Below, in pieces: positions 18,478 through 27,990 of a stretch of DNA of 64,000 bases. The notes beneath the pieces are model-generated. The model saw nothing but the letters and a program-made list of their open reading frames with translations, ran no database searches and was not told the DNA's origin. Location: contig QCIY01000003.1 of NCBI GenBank assembly GCA_003216415.1, positions 62,001 to 126,000 of the forward strand. Reading direction: 5' to 3'. This stretch comes from Prochlorococcus sp. AG-402-O16. GTDB taxonomy: Bacteria; Cyanobacteriota; Cyanobacteriia; PCC-6307; Cyanobiaceae. The translations under genes and the position numbers were made by a program. Each line of letters begins with the position of its first letter. Within the stretch, counting starts at the first letter, position 1.

Positions 18478-19548
18478 TTATCTATTAACAAATTGATTTT
18501 TAATTAATTGAGCTAAATTACCAAATTCAATAGAACTTTTTGTATTAGGTTGGCTTATTGAGATTGGTATTCCTTTATTACTTTCATCAACCAGCGGAAT
18601 TTCAATAGGGATTTGAGCTAATAATGGTAAATTATTTTCTTTAGCTAAGGTTTGTCCACCACCTTTACCAAAAATTTCATATTTTTTACTAGGTATATCT
18701 GGCGGAATAAATACTGACATATTTTCTACAATTCCCAATAAAGGCACACCAAGTTGTTTAAACATTGCTAATCCTCTACGTGCATCCTGCAAAGATACTT
18801 GTTGTGGAGTGGTAACCACAATAGCTCCAGAAATAGGAACAGATTGAGAAAGAGAAATTTGAGCATCTCCTGTTCCTGGAGGTAAGTCAATAACCAAAAA
18901 ATCAAGATTTTTCCATTCAACTTGGTAAAGAAATTGACGGATAATGCTATTAAGCATTGGTCCTCTCCATATGACTGGCTGACCTTCTTCTATAAGAAAA
19001 CCCATTGATACTAATGAAATTCCATATTTATTTATTGGTATTAATCTTTGATCATTACCACTTCCCTCTGTAACTTTTGGATTCTGTTCAGAAACTCCCA
19101 TCATTGAGGGAGTATTAGGTCCATAAATATCCGCATCCAGTAAACCAGTTTTTAGGCCTAATTTAGCTAAAGAACAAGCAAGATTAACTGCAATAGTACT
19201 TTTTCCAACTCCACCTTTACCACTACTAACGGCGATGATATGTCGAATCCCTTTAATCTGCTGCAATTCAGGTCCACTACTCTCAGTTTTAGATCCAGTA
19301 TCGGAAACATTATTATCTATCTCAATTTGAACATCATCAATATCTTCAAATTCCAAAAGTATTTTTCGAACCTCTTTTACAATTCTGTCTCTCTGGGAAT
19401 TTGCAAATGATGGTAATGATAGCGTTACGATTACTCTTGGTATTATTACTCTTACATTTTTAATCCAAGATAAATCAATTACATTTTTCTTTGATCCATT
19501 ATCTAGAACCTTTTGTAAAGCAGAATTCGCATCTTCTATTGTGGTCAT
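18478..19548 (-). CDS. mrp: Mrp/ApbC-type iron-sulfur carrier ATPase
   Basis: A P-loop ATPase of the Mrp/NBP35 family, implicated in carrying or inserting iron-sulfur clusters. Residues 1-80 form a MIP18-like (DUF59) domain. The deviant Walker A is SSGKGGVGKST (108-118), followed by DADIYGPNTPSMMG and the Walker-B-like DFLVIDLPPGTGD. The C-terminal CxxC that bridges the cluster in many Mrp proteins is missing; the equivalent place reads ENMSVFIPPDIPSKKYEIFG. I recall the same replacement in other cyanobacteria. It heads a mrp-rodA-kinase run and is divergent from hemF (158-base gap). Confidence 0.9.
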   Translation of the reverse strand: MTTIEDANSALQKVLDNGSKKNVIDLSWIKNVRVIIPRVIVTLSLPSFANSQRDRIVKEVRKILLEFEDIDDVQIEIDNNVSDTGSKTESSGPELQQIKGIRHIIAVSSGKGGVGKSTIAVNLACSLAKLGLKTGLLDADIYGPNTPSMMGVSEQNPKVTEGSGNDQRLIPINKYGISLVSMGFLIEEGQPVIWRGPMLNSIIRQFLYQVEWKNLDFLVIDLPPGTGDAQISLSQSVPISGAIVVTTPQQVSLQDARRGLAMFKQLGVPLLGIVENMSVFIPPDIPSKKYEIFGKGGGQTLAKENNLPLLAQIPIEIPLVDESNKGIPISISQPNTKSSIEFGNLAQLIKNQFVNR

Positions 19549-19706
19549 TAAATTTTTAAATATTTTGATATGGTAGTCGACTTTAAAAAAGGTTAAGAAC
19601 TATGTCGAACTATCAAATAATAGGAAATAAGCACCCCTTAAGAGAAATTATAAAGGGAAACTTATAATTAACCAAAAAATTTTTATCTTCAAGATTTATT
19701 CAATAA

Positions 19707-20735
19707 ATGTTTAAAGAACCTCCTAAAAACTCGAGAGAAAAAACTAAAAATCTCTTATTAACTCTTCAAGACAAAATTTGTTCAGGCCTTGAAAATGTAG
19801 ATGGCGAAGGAAAATTTGCCGAAGAATCCTGGTTAAGAGACGAAGGTGGTGGTGGAAGATCAAGAGTATTGAAAAATGGTGCTATTTTTGAACAAGCAGG
19901 AGTAAATTTCTCTGAAGTTAATGGAGAAGAATTACCTCAATCAATAATTTCTCAGAGGCCCGAAGCAAAAGGTCATAAATGGTTCGCGACAGGAACTTCT
20001 ATGGTGTTGCATCCAAAGAATCCTTATATTCCTACAGTTCATCTCAATTATCGTTATTTCGAAGCTGGTCCAGTTTGGTGGTTTGGCGGAGGTGCAGATT
20101 TAACACCTTTTTATCCTTATCTTTCTGATGTAAGACATTTTCATAAAGAACATAAAAAAGCTTGTGAAAAGGTTGATAAAGATTTACATAAAGTTTTCAA
20201 ACCATGGTGTGATGAATATTTCTTCTTGAAGCACAGAAATGAATCTAGAGGTATAGGAGGTATTTTTTATGATTATCAAGATGGATCAGGCAATATTTAT
20301 AAAGGAAATAATCAAAACGGAGAGGCATCAAAAGCTTCCCAGAATATTGGCAAATATAATTTAAATTGGGAAAATTTATTTTCTTTAGCGGAAAACTGTG
20401 GGGATGCATTCCTCCCTTCATATATACCCATTATTGAAAACAGAGCTAATCAAAGATATACATCAAAGGAAAGAGAATTCCAGCTATATAGAAGAGGTAG
20501 ATATGTCGAATTCAATTTGGTTTGGGATAGAGGGACAATTTTTGGATTACAAACAAACGGTAGAACTGAATCAATATTAATGTCATTACCGCCTTTAGCT
20601 AGATGGGAGTATGGATATAAAGCTAAAAAGGGTTCTAGAGAGGAATTTCTCACATCAATCTTTACAAAACCCCAAGATTGGTTAAATGATAAAGATTTAG
20701 AAAATTTCTGTATGGAGAACAATATCTTTAATTAA
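19707..20735 (+). CDS. hemF: oxygen-dependent coproporphyrinogen III oxidase
   Basis: Converts coproporphyrinogen III to protoporphyrinogen IX using O2, on the shared route to heme and chlorophyll. The 342-residue protein has the family blocks [37 protein letters not shown] and [12 protein letters not shown]. It also has the C-terminal [16 protein letters not shown], and its length matches the family. It stands alone on the plus strand between divergent mrp and convergent CCB1-like genes. Confidence 0.97.
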   Translation: MFKEPPKNSREKTKNLLLTLQDKICSGLENVDGEGKFAEESWLRDEGGGGRSRVLKNGAIFEQAGVNFSEVNGEELPQSIISQRPEAKGHKWFATGTSMVLHPKNPYIPTVHLNYRYFEAGPVWWFGGGADLTPFYPYLSDVRHFHKEHKKACEKVDKDLHKVFKPWCDEYFFLKHRNESRGIGGIFYDYQDGSGNIYKGNNQNGEASKASQNIGKYNLNWENLFSLAENCGDAFLPSYIPIIENRANQRYTSKEREFQLYRRGRYVEFNLVWDRGTIFGLQTNGRTESILMSLPPLARWEYGYKAKKGSREEFLTSIFTKPQDWLNDKDLENFCMENNIFN

Positions 20736-20763
20736 AAATTATCCAATTACTTTTTAACTTACC

Positions 20764-21321
20764 TTAAATAGGAGTTTTAAATAAAGAACCATCGCTTTTT
20801 AATTGAAGTTTTTCTCCAAGTTCATTTTCTAAAGATATTAATTCATCCCTATGCGCTCTTAATCTCATTAAAGTTGAATCATTTTCATTTTCATTAATCA
20901 ATCTTAATTCAAATTTTTCCTCTCTTGCTGATTTTTTAAAATAAACCATGCCAGAAAAAGGGCCCCCAATTAATCCCAAAAGAATAGGCCACCAACCTAG
21001 TTGAGGATATATTTGAATAATTACTAATCCCAAAGCGCAAGATCCAAAACCGCCAAGAAAACCTAAAAAAATTGCTAAAAATTTACTAGAAACAACTTGA
21101 CCCTTAAATATTAAAATTCTTTGTTCAAAATCTCCTCCCGTTTGCTTCCATCCCCTTAAATTAAGCCATTCACATAAACTATTCAAAACCCTAAGAGGCT
21201 CCTGAGCAGATGAAATTTCAACAATAGTTGTTCTATCTTTACTCGAAGCTCTAAGAAAAAAAAATAATCCTATAGCAAGTAGAATTGTCAGCAATAGTGT
21301 TGAATTTAAGGAATAGGACAT
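20764..21321 (-). CDS. CCB1-like cytochrome b6 maturation protein
   Basis: A 185-residue membrane protein conserved in cyanobacteria. One N-terminal hydrophobic helix (7-24) is followed by the sequence RASSKDRTTIVEIS and the soluble segment VLNSLCEWLNLRGW. Two further hydrophobic segments (about 80-103 and 108-127) precede a charged C-terminal helix. I associate the SKDRTT start and this layout with the family named cofactor assembly of complex C subunit B, which attaches the unusual heme c to cytochrome b6. That assignment is from memory and is moderate at best. It faces hemF's 3' end. Confidence 0.55.
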   Translation of the reverse strand: MSYSLNSTLLLTILLAIGLFFFLRASSKDRTTIVEISSAQEPLRVLNSLCEWLNLRGWKQTGGDFEQRILIFKGQVVSSKFLAIFLGFLGGFGSCALGLVIIQIYPQLGWWPILLGLIGGPFSGMVYFKKSAREEKFELRLINENENDSTLMRLRAHRDELISLENELGEKLQLKSDGSLFKTPI

Positions 21322-21485
21322 TAAATGATTTTTAAAAACTAACTCGAGAATAAAAATTAAAGTTACATCATATTATAATTTTTTAGATTTATTCTGTAAA
21401 ATATTCCTATTAGATAAAAATTCTTAATTAAATAAAATCTTAAGTAATATTCTAAATCTTAAATTACTTTTAATACTTATTAAAA

Positions 21486-22121
21486 ATGACTATTGAAAAT
21501 AAAAATATTGATCTTCTTTTTAGCGATTTAACAGAGGATTTATACAATCTTTATAAAGAATCATCCTACCTAGCTATTGACACTGAAGCAATGGGTTTAA
21601 TTCATGGAAGAGATAGACTCTGTTTAGTACAAATATGCAATGAATTTAAAAGAACATCCTGTATAAAAATCGAACTTAATACATCTTCTTCACCACATTT
21701 AAAAGCTCTTCTTGAAGATGACAAAATTACTAAAATATTTCACTATGCGAGATTTGATGTAGCAGCTCTAAAATGCAATCTTGAAATTAATACAAAAAAT
21801 ATTTTTTGTACAAAAATTGCTAGTAAGTTGGCAAGAACTTATACAAATAAACACGGTTTAAAGGATTTAATTAATGAATTGTTAGGCATAGAACTGGACA
21901 AAAGCTCTCAAAGTAGTGATTGGGGTAGCAACGAAGATTTAACAAAAGATCAATTAGATTATGCAGCAAATGATGTTAGATATTTAATTGAAGCTATGCA
22001 TAAATTAAAAGTTATCTTAGAAAGAGAGAATAGATATGAATTAGCTCAAAAATGTTTCGAAACAGTTTCTGTACATGCTGATTTAGACATACTAAAATTC
22101 TCAAATATATTTGAACATTAA
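21486..22121 (+). CDS. rnd: ribonuclease D-like 3'-5' exonuclease
   Basis: A DEDDy-type exonuclease domain of 211 residues. The first acidic pair is in LAIDTEAMGL (about 31-34), the second motif is FHYARFDVAALK, and the last is the QLDYAANDVRYL helix with the tyrosine/aspartate signature. It lacks the HRDC domains that E. coli RNase D carries at its C-terminus, so it is the short cyanobacterial form. The likely role is tRNA 3' trimming or RNA turnover. Its stop is 3 bases from the convergent small gene. Confidence 0.88.
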   Translation: MTIENKNIDLLFSDLTEDLYNLYKESSYLAIDTEAMGLIHGRDRLCLVQICNEFKRTSCIKIELNTSSSPHLKALLEDDKITKIFHYARFDVAALKCNLEINTKNIFCTKIASKLARTYTNKHGLKDLINELLGIELDKSSQSSDWGSNEDLTKDQLDYAANDVRYLIEAMHKLKVILERENRYELAQKCFETVSVHADLDILKFSNIFEH

Positions 22122-22124
22122 GAA

Positions 22125-22391
22125 TCAATCTTCAGTTAAAAAATTATCTTCACCATCAAGAGTTTCCATAAGCTTATCAAGTATTCTTGAAGAACTTAAT
22201 TTATCTCCATCATTTTTTTCACAAATTTTTAAGACATTTTGCGCAACTTGTATTTTTTCTTGAATAGTTTTCGAGCCTTCTTTTGCAATTTGAATTTCTA
22301 CTTTCTTCTTAGCAGAAGATAAGCTTATACTCATAAGTTTTGCAATCTCTGCACAAATTTTTAGATATTGCCGATCATTTATTGGATACAT
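22125..22391 (-). CDS. small conserved protein of unknown function
   Basis: An 88-residue, helix-rich, soluble protein that I do not recognise by name. It begins MYPINDRQYLKICAEIAKL and carries SLSSAKKKVEIQIAKEG and IQEKIQVAQNVLKICEK, with an acidic tail DGEDNFLTED. The alternating charges suggest a short helical bundle. There are no cysteine clusters or membrane segments. It is downstream of the LpxB-like gene on the same strand (35-base gap). Confidence 0.65.
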   Translation of the reverse strand: MYPINDRQYLKICAEIAKLMSISLSSAKKKVEIQIAKEGSKTIQEKIQVAQNVLKICEKNDGDKLSSSRILDKLMETLDGEDNFLTED

Positions 22392-22426
22392 AAAAGAATT
22401 AATAATTAATAAGCTAGTGCCATTTA

Positions 22427-23656
22427 CTAAGATAACAAATGAAGGTTTATCGCATCTACGATTTTCTTACTTGCACCGGATTCCCCCATTCTTTTTTTTC
22501 CAATTTTTGCTTGTTCTAAGCTATCAACTTTGCCTTTCAAAAGTAAATTTAAACGTTTTAAAAGAATTTTTTTGTTCTTGCAAACTAAAACACTACCTCC
22601 CAATAATCTTGATTGCCTTTTGGCAAATGATTTTGTAAATTGTGGTCCAGGTCCAGGCAGAGAAAGAGATGGGATTCCAAGGCCAGTAATTTGCTCTGTA
22701 GCAGTTCCTGCATTAGATAAGCCAACTTCTGCCATATTGGCCCATGAATTGAATTTACCTTTTCCAATCACTACATATTGATCTTTCTTTTTCCATACTG
22801 AATCTTCATCAATTAGAAATTTAACTTTACTCTCTTTTATAAAACCATATTTGTTTAAATAACTTTGAATTTGAATCACATTCGCATTAATGCTCAAAGG
22901 CAAAAGTATTACCAAATCCTTTGATAAATCAAAATCTTGCAAACAATTAAGAAAATTATCAAGATTTTTAAGAGCTTCAGGGTATCTACTTCCAACTAAT
23001 AAAATAATCCTTTTAAAAGAAATAATATTTGATATCTTTTCGTTTGTTGCATTAACAAAATCCATCATTGGATTACCCAAGTATTTTGCATAAATATTTT
23101 TTCTATTCAAATTATTAGCTGTAATTTTATCTCTCATAATTAAATTTTTACATCTTGGAGATTTCATTAAAAACATTTCCCATGGATCCCATTCAGAACC
23201 TTTCAACTTATGATAAAAATCGCTGAAATCCCAACCTGGCCCACTACTCCAAGTATGATCACTTTTGGGAGTTCCAATGAAACTAAATTCGCATTCAGAA
23301 CTCCAAGCGTAAAGTAATGGCAAGAAATCGCCTACTGCAATAATTTTGCAGTTATGTTTTGACTTCTGTTTTACAAGTAGAAAATTTCTTAAATTATCGA
23401 TTAAAAATCCTGCAAACAAATCAAGCACAAATCCCTTCAGACTTTGATTACTAAAACCTCCACTAGGCAGCTCTTTAAAATGTCCTATTTTACGAAAATT
23501 CTTTGATTTTATGGAATTAAATACATCTCCATTTCCTACTAACGGCAAAACTTCAATATTTTTATTTTTTATTTTTTTTAGTAATCTTTTTATTATTTCC
23601 AATGCGATCACATCTTCTCCATGACCGTTGCATATAAATAATATAGAATGAGACAC
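22427..23656 (-). CDS. lipid-A-disaccharide synthase-related protein
   Basis: A GT-B-fold protein of about 409 residues resembling the cyanobacterial family described as lipid-A-disaccharide synthase-related. Visible blocks are FICNGHGEDVIALEIIKRL at the start and GLSNAGTATEQITGLGIPSL near the C-terminus, the latter typical of a UDP-sugar site. The pyrophosphate-like PLVGNGDVF region follows the first block. The open frame runs on to 23845, but that part translates the antisense of the tRNA-Cys gene (the artefact APRFELG...ALPLGHAA). I therefore start at GTG 23656. The acceptor substrate is unknown; high-light Prochlorococcus is not known for classical lipid A. Confidence 0.72.
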   Translation of the reverse strand: MSHSILFICNGHGEDVIALEIIKRLLKKIKNKNIEVLPLVGNGDVFNSIKSKNFRKIGHFKELPSGGFSNQSLKGFVLDLFAGFLIDNLRNFLLVKQKSKHNCKIIAVGDFLPLLYAWSSECEFSFIGTPKSDHTWSSGPGWDFSDFYHKLKGSEWDPWEMFLMKSPRCKNLIMRDKITANNLNRKNIYAKYLGNPMMDFVNATNEKISNIISFKRIILLVGSRYPEALKNLDNFLNCLQDFDLSKDLVILLPLSINANVIQIQSYLNKYGFIKESKVKFLIDEDSVWKKKDQYVVIGKGKFNSWANMAEVGLSNAGTATEQITGLGIPSLSLPGPGPQFTKSFAKRQSRLLGGSVLVCKNKKILLKRLNLLLKGKVDSLEQAKIGKKRMGESGASKKIVDAINLHLLS

Positions 23657-23698
23657 CTTACTGTTAAGATCATAAAAAGACTCAATCGAATCTTTTTC

Positions 23699-23769
23699 GG
23701 CGGCATGGCCAAGTGGTAAGGCAGAGGATTGCAAATCCTTTATCCCCAGTTCGAATCTGGGTGCCGCCT
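23699..23769 (+). tRNA. tRNA-Cys (anticodon GCA)
   Basis: A 71-base cloverleaf with acceptor stem GGCGGCA pairing with TGCCGCC and T as discriminator. The anticodon stem GAGGA/TCCTT closes the loop TTGCAAA, giving anticodon GCA for cysteine. The T-arm CCCAG-TTCGAAT-CTGGG is perfect. A T-rich run (TTTTTTT) starts about 10 bases downstream and may help termination. The minus-strand reading frame through this gene is an artefact. Confidence 0.96.
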
Positions 23770-23875
23770 TATTTAATTTTTTTATGCATTTAATTATGAA
23801 ATTTTCGAAGAACTTCAATTTCAAACAAAGGGTATAAAGTTTCAACTACTTATTGATTTATAAATTTGAATTATT

Positions 23876-24043
23876 TTAGTAATCATTATCTGCTACACAC
23901 ATTCCTAAACATCTAACACCATTTGATGCAGTCCTTTTGCAATGATTACATAAAATATAATCTTTATCTGAAATAAGTTTAATTTTTGAATTATTTTGGT
24001 CTTTAGAACTTATTAACTCTTGTGTTGAATCAAATAGAGTCAT
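23876..24043 (-). CDS. small cysteine-containing conserved protein
   Basis: A 55-residue protein that starts MTLFDSTQELISSK and ends in a cysteine-rich segment, ILCNHCKRTASNGVRCLGMC. Four cysteines are arranged CxxC...CxxxC, suggesting a small zinc-binding ribbon. The start at 24043 overlaps the end of the upstream gene by 14 bases; upstream ATGs at 24055, 24058 and 24088 would extend the overlap. I do not know a function. The cysteine pattern and tight overlap argue that it is real. Confidence 0.55.
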   Translation of the reverse strand: MTLFDSTQELISSKDQNNSKIKLISDKDYILCNHCKRTASNGVRCLGMCVADNDY

Positions 24044-24674
24044 TCTTGGAATCATCATTTGAATCGATACTAACAACAAGTGAAGCATTTGTGTTGGAAG
24101 AGGGTATATCCATAATTTTTACAGTTTCTTTAGGCTCATCAATAACTTGATTTTCTTCAGTACTCTCATCAACTGCACAAGCTTCAAGAGCCTCTCTAAG
24201 TAGTGAATCAAAAGTTGCTCCAGGCAATCTATGTCTCGCAACCTCAAGAAAAGTTCTCGGTAACGATTCAGATGCAGCATCTCTTAAAGCAGGATTATTC
24301 TTTCTATGTTCTTGTTCTTCTTCTATTGATTTAATAAACCTAAGTGTGACATCTCTTTTGGTAGAGGCTTTTATCAGCGTATCGTTTTCAGGATTACTAA
24401 CATTAGGTTCACTTTCAAGATCACTAAGTCTTTTTTCTAAACTATTTAAAACTTCATTAGCTTCTTTACTAATATGCGCTAATTGACCATCGGACAAATT
24501 AGGTAAATCAGCGACAAAAACTTTCCCATGATCCCTTAGTGTCAAGAAAGTTGGTCTTGGGCCTTGAGCCTGTCTACCATTTGATTCAGAATTATTACCT
24601 ATTGGTCTTTTTGGAGGTGTAGGGCCAGCGGAACTACGTCTACGTGTAATTCTTTGATTATTTGCAAAGGGCAT
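24030..24674 (-). CDS. conserved picocyanobacterial hypothetical protein
   Basis: A 214-residue soluble protein I recognise only as lineage-specific. The N-terminus (1-40) is basic and low-complexity (RITRRRSSAGPTPPKRPIG). The centre, HGKVFVADLPNLSDGQLAHI, is the most protein-like part. It is followed by a predicted coiled coil (EANEVLNSLEKRLSDLESE) and a segment PRTFLEVARHRLPGATFDSL. The C-terminal 40 residues are acidic and disordered. No catalytic motif or membrane segment is visible. It overlaps the small cysteine protein by 14 bases. Confidence 0.65.
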   Translation of the reverse strand: MPFANNQRITRRRSSAGPTPPKRPIGNNSESNGRQAQGPRPTFLTLRDHGKVFVADLPNLSDGQLAHISKEANEVLNSLEKRLSDLESEPNVSNPENDTLIKASTKRDVTLRFIKSIEEEQEHRKNNPALRDAASESLPRTFLEVARHRLPGATFDSLLREALEACAVDESTEENQVIDEPKETVKIMDIPSSNTNASLVVSIDSNDDSKNDSI

Positions 24675-24807
24675 TGAATAAAAGGTTAAATCTTAATACT
24701 TAAACTTCCGATATAATTCGGCGGTAATTTTATTATATTACACCTAACTTTTTCATTTGGGTATAAAAAATAATTTTTTAAAACTCATTTAAAAAAGATA
24801 AAAAAAT

Positions 24808-25851
24808 TTAAGTTAAAATTTCTGGCAAAAATTTACTAATTGTTGAATCATTTTTTCGAACTATCTTTCCAATTTCCCAACTATCTATGTCATGATCTTT
24901 GCAGATACTTAATATCGCGTCCTTAAATTGTTTATCAATAATTAAACAAAATCCCACTCCAAGATTGAAAGTATTCCAAAAATCTTTTTCAGGAATCGAT
25001 CCTTTCTCTTTAAGGAATTTAAATAAAATAGGTATTTCCCAAGAACTGGTATTGATATAAGGAATAAAATCAGAAGGCATACATCTTGGTAAATTTTCTG
25101 GAATTCCTCCTCCAGTAATATGAGACATTGCTTTAATTTCTATATTTTCAGATAACATTTGGTTAATCACATTATTGTAAATTTTTGTAGGTTTCAATAA
25201 CTCATCATAAAAATTTAAGTGAGAAACTTTTTCAAATTCTTTATCTATTTGATTATGATTTTGAATAATTTTTCTCACTAAACTAAAGCCGTTACTATGA
25301 ACTCCATTACTTTTTAAAGCAATTATTAAGTCATTTTCAGATACTTTTTTACCATTAATAAGCTTATGCTCATCAACTATTCCAACACAAAATCCTGCAA
25401 GATCATACTTATTTTTTGAATAAAATCCAGGCATTTCAGCAGTTTCTCCACCGAGTAATGAACAGTTATTTTCTCCGCAGCCATGTGAAATACCCTGAAC
25501 AACCCTCAATAATTGTTTCTTATCAAGTTTACCAGTAGCAATATAATCCAGAAAAAATAAAGGTTTTGCCCCACTAGTAATGATATCGTTCATGCACATA
25601 GCAACTAAATCAATACCAACCTCAAAGTGAAAGTTTTTACTTTGGGCTAATTCTAATTTTGTTCCAACACCATCAGTTCCAGAAACAAGAACTGGTTTTT
25701 TAAAACTATCGATAGGAATTCTAAACAAACCTCCGAACCCGCCAATACCCTCAATCACATTAGATGTATGAGTTCCTTCAACTGCCTTTTTAATTTCGAA
25801 AACAAATTCTCGCCCAGCTTCTATATCAACACCTGATGTTTTGTAATCCAT
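24808..25851 (-). CDS. purM: phosphoribosylformylglycinamidine cyclo-ligase
   Basis: The AIR synthetase of purine biosynthesis (FGAM to AIR, ATP-dependent). The 347-residue protein has the N-terminal YKTSGVDIEAG, GIGGFGGLFRI, the ATP-site blocks LVSGTDGVGTKLELA and CMNDIITSGAKPLFFLDY, and GGETAEMPGFY. The C-terminal HITGGGIPENLPR completes the pattern, and length is standard. It is divergent from panC-cmk; the 98-base gap holds both promoters. Confidence 0.97.
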   Translation of the reverse strand: MDYKTSGVDIEAGREFVFEIKKAVEGTHTSNVIEGIGGFGGLFRIPIDSFKKPVLVSGTDGVGTKLELAQSKNFHFEVGIDLVAMCMNDIITSGAKPLFFLDYIATGKLDKKQLLRVVQGISHGCGENNCSLLGGETAEMPGFYSKNKYDLAGFCVGIVDEHKLINGKKVSENDLIIALKSNGVHSNGFSLVRKIIQNHNQIDKEFEKVSHLNFYDELLKPTKIYNNVINQMLSENIEIKAMSHITGGGIPENLPRCMPSDFIPYINTSSWEIPILFKFLKEKGSIPEKDFWNTFNLGVGFCLIIDKQFKDAILSICKDHDIDSWEIGKIVRKNDSTISKFLPEILT

Positions 25852-25949
25852 GAAATAAAAATGATAGACTTTCCCTATATAGATATTCCTCCTAAGATTG
25901 CTTTTGTCCAGTAATTATTTATCAAATAGATTTATTTTTTAAAAACAAA

Positions 25950-27482
25950 GTGAAGAAAGTAATCATAAGAAAAACTGAAGAAATAGAAAATTGGAGAAGA
26001 AATATAAATAGTGAAATTAACTTCATTCCGACAATGGGTAATCTTCATAATGGACATATAAAACTAATATCAACAGCAAAAAATGACAATTCTAATGTTA
26101 ATTTAGTAAGTATTTTTATTAATCCACTTCAATTTGATAACAAGTTAGATTTAGAGAATTACCCTAAAACAATTGATAATGATATAAAAATCTCCTTTTC
26201 AAATGGCGCAGATGCCATCTTCATCCCAAGTAATGAAGATATATATCCACCGAATAATAGAAATATTAAATTCCTAAAAGCTCCAATAGAATTATCTTCT
26301 GCATTATGTGGATTAAATCGAATTGGACATTTTGATGGCGTTTGTACAGTAATTTATAGATTCCTTAATCTCATCAAGCCAAAAAATCTTTACTTAGGAG
26401 AAAAAGATTGGCAACAACTTTTAATCTTAAAAAATCTTATCTTAAGAAAGAAATTAAATGTTGATATTAAATCTATTCCTACACAAAGAGATTTTGATGG
26501 AATTCCTTTAAGTTCACGTAATGTACATTTATCAAAAAACGAAAGACAATTGATTAGGTCTTTTTCAAATGAGTTATTAGAAGCAAAAAAAAATTTTCAT
26601 CAAGAAAAAAAGATCAATTTAAACGAAATAATCAAAAAGCTATCTGCAAAAAAAATTTCAATTGAATATTTAGAACATTTACACCCTCATACACTCCAAA
26701 AAGCAAAACTTGAGGATAATATTTCGTTACTGGCTGGTGCGATAAGATGTGGAGAGACAAGATTAATTGATCACGTTTTTCTAATGAAAAGAAGGCCGAT
26801 TATTGCAATTGATGGTCCTGCAGGATCAGGTAAAAGTACTGTAACAAAGTTAATAGCTAAGAAACTTAAACTTTTATATTTAGATACTGGAGCAATGTAT
26901 AGGGCTTTGAGTTGGCTTATGATAAAAGAAAGTATTGATTATAAAAAAGAAAAAAAATGGCAGAATATTCTCAAAGATATATCTATTGTTTTCAAGTCGA
27001 ATACAAATTCAAATCAGGATGTTTATATTAATAACTACTGTGTTACTGAAGAAATTAGATCGCAAAAGATAAGTTCCATCGTTTCTAAAATTTCCTCAAT
27101 AAAAGAAGTAAGAAAATTCTTAGTAGAAGAACAAAGAAAAATTGGAGAATCAGGCGGACTTGTAGCTGAGGGAAGAGATATAGGAACTACTGTTTTTCCT
27201 CATGCAGAACTTAAAATATTTTTAACTGCTAGCATCGATGAAAGAGCAAAAAGAAGAAAATCTGATAAAAATAGTAAAGACTCACAAGAAATAGAACTTC
27301 ATACATTAAAAGAACTTATAAAGAAAAGAGATTTTGAAGATTCCAATAGGGAAATTTCACCTCTAATAAAAGCGAATGACGCAATAGAAATTATTACTGA
27401 TGGATATTCAATTAATGAGGTAGTGGATCAAATTATTGATCTTTATAATGACAAGATTCCTAAAGAGACTGAAATTAAATAA
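25950..27482 (+). CDS. panC/cmk: pantothenate synthetase-cytidylate kinase fusion
   Basis: A bifunctional 510-residue protein. Residues 1 to about 275 are pantothenate synthetase, joining pantoate and beta-alanine: PTMGNLHNGH (27-36), the central GLNRIGHFDGVCTV and GEKDWQQLLILK. The rest is CMP kinase: P-loop GPAGSGKST near 289-297, LDTGAMYRALSWL, and GLVAEGRDIGTTVFPHA. This fusion is a known cyanobacterial arrangement. The start is GTG at 25950. It runs alone on the plus strand, and its end is 2 bases from the phosphatase gene. Confidence 0.95.
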   Translation: MKKVIIRKTEEIENWRRNINSEINFIPTMGNLHNGHIKLISTAKNDNSNVNLVSIFINPLQFDNKLDLENYPKTIDNDIKISFSNGADAIFIPSNEDIYPPNNRNIKFLKAPIELSSALCGLNRIGHFDGVCTVIYRFLNLIKPKNLYLGEKDWQQLLILKNLILRKKLNVDIKSIPTQRDFDGIPLSSRNVHLSKNERQLIRSFSNELLEAKKNFHQEKKINLNEIIKKLSAKKISIEYLEHLHPHTLQKAKLEDNISLLAGAIRCGETRLIDHVFLMKRRPIIAIDGPAGSGKSTVTKLIAKKLKLLYLDTGAMYRALSWLMIKESIDYKKEKKWQNILKDISIVFKSNTNSNQDVYINNYCVTEEIRSQKISSIVSKISSIKEVRKFLVEEQRKIGESGGLVAEGRDIGTTVFPHAELKIFLTASIDERAKRRKSDKNSKDSQEIELHTLKELIKKRDFEDSNREISPLIKANDAIEIITDGYSINEVVDQIIDLYNDKIPKETEIK

Positions 27483-27484
27483 AT

Positions 27485-27958
27485 TCAAGAAATACTTTCC
27501 AAAAAACCGTTTACAGAGTCTTCTAAAATATCAAGTACATAATCGAAGCCCTCATCACCTCCAAAATATGGATCAGGAACTTCTTGCTCATTAAAAACTG
27601 ATCTAAAATCTTGTATTTTTTTAATTGATGCAAAATCAGTTGAAGCTGTTCTATTCTTAAGATCTTGAATATTTATAAAATTTGAATCGTCCATCGCAAG
27701 AATATAGTTAAATTCATCAAAATCTTTGCTAGTAACTTGACGAGCCCTGCTTAAGATATTTATATCTCTTCTTTCTGCCGCAATTCTCATCCTAGAGTCA
27801 GCTTTTTTTCCAATATGCCAACTCCCAGTTCCAGCAGAATCTACAATAAAGGCATCGGTTAATCCCTTCTTTTCAAGTAGATTTATAAAGATAGCTTCTG
27901 CTGCAGGAGACCTACAAATATTTCCCAAACATACAAAAAGAACAGAAATTTTTTTCAT
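27485..27958 (-). CDS. low-molecular-weight protein-tyrosine phosphatase
   Basis: A 157-residue phosphatase of the Wzb/LMW-PTP family. The P-loop is VCLGNICRSPAAE, with nucleophile Cys10 and Arg16 in CX5R. The general-acid aspartate lies in VPDPYFGGDEGFD near residue 130. The central RARQVTSKDFDEFNYILAMD block is typical. It is the last gene of the minus-strand group that includes pebB, pebA and ho1, but a 32-base gap and unrelated role leave co-transcription uncertain. Confidence 0.93.
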   Translation of the reverse strand: MKKISVLFVCLGNICRSPAAEAIFINLLEKKGLTDAFIVDSAGTGSWHIGKKADSRMRIAAERRDINILSRARQVTSKDFDEFNYILAMDDSNFINIQDLKNRTASTDFASIKKIQDFRSVFNEQEVPDPYFGGDEGFDYVLDILEDSVNGFLESIS

Positions 27959-27990
27959 ATGATTTCAAATTTCAGTTAATTATAAGACTT

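Noticed and set aside
23657-23845. N-terminal extension of the LpxB-related gene
   Set aside because: It translates the antisense of tRNA-Cys and adjacent spacer, producing the common artefact APRFELG...ALPLGHAA; coding is believed to begin at GTG 23656.
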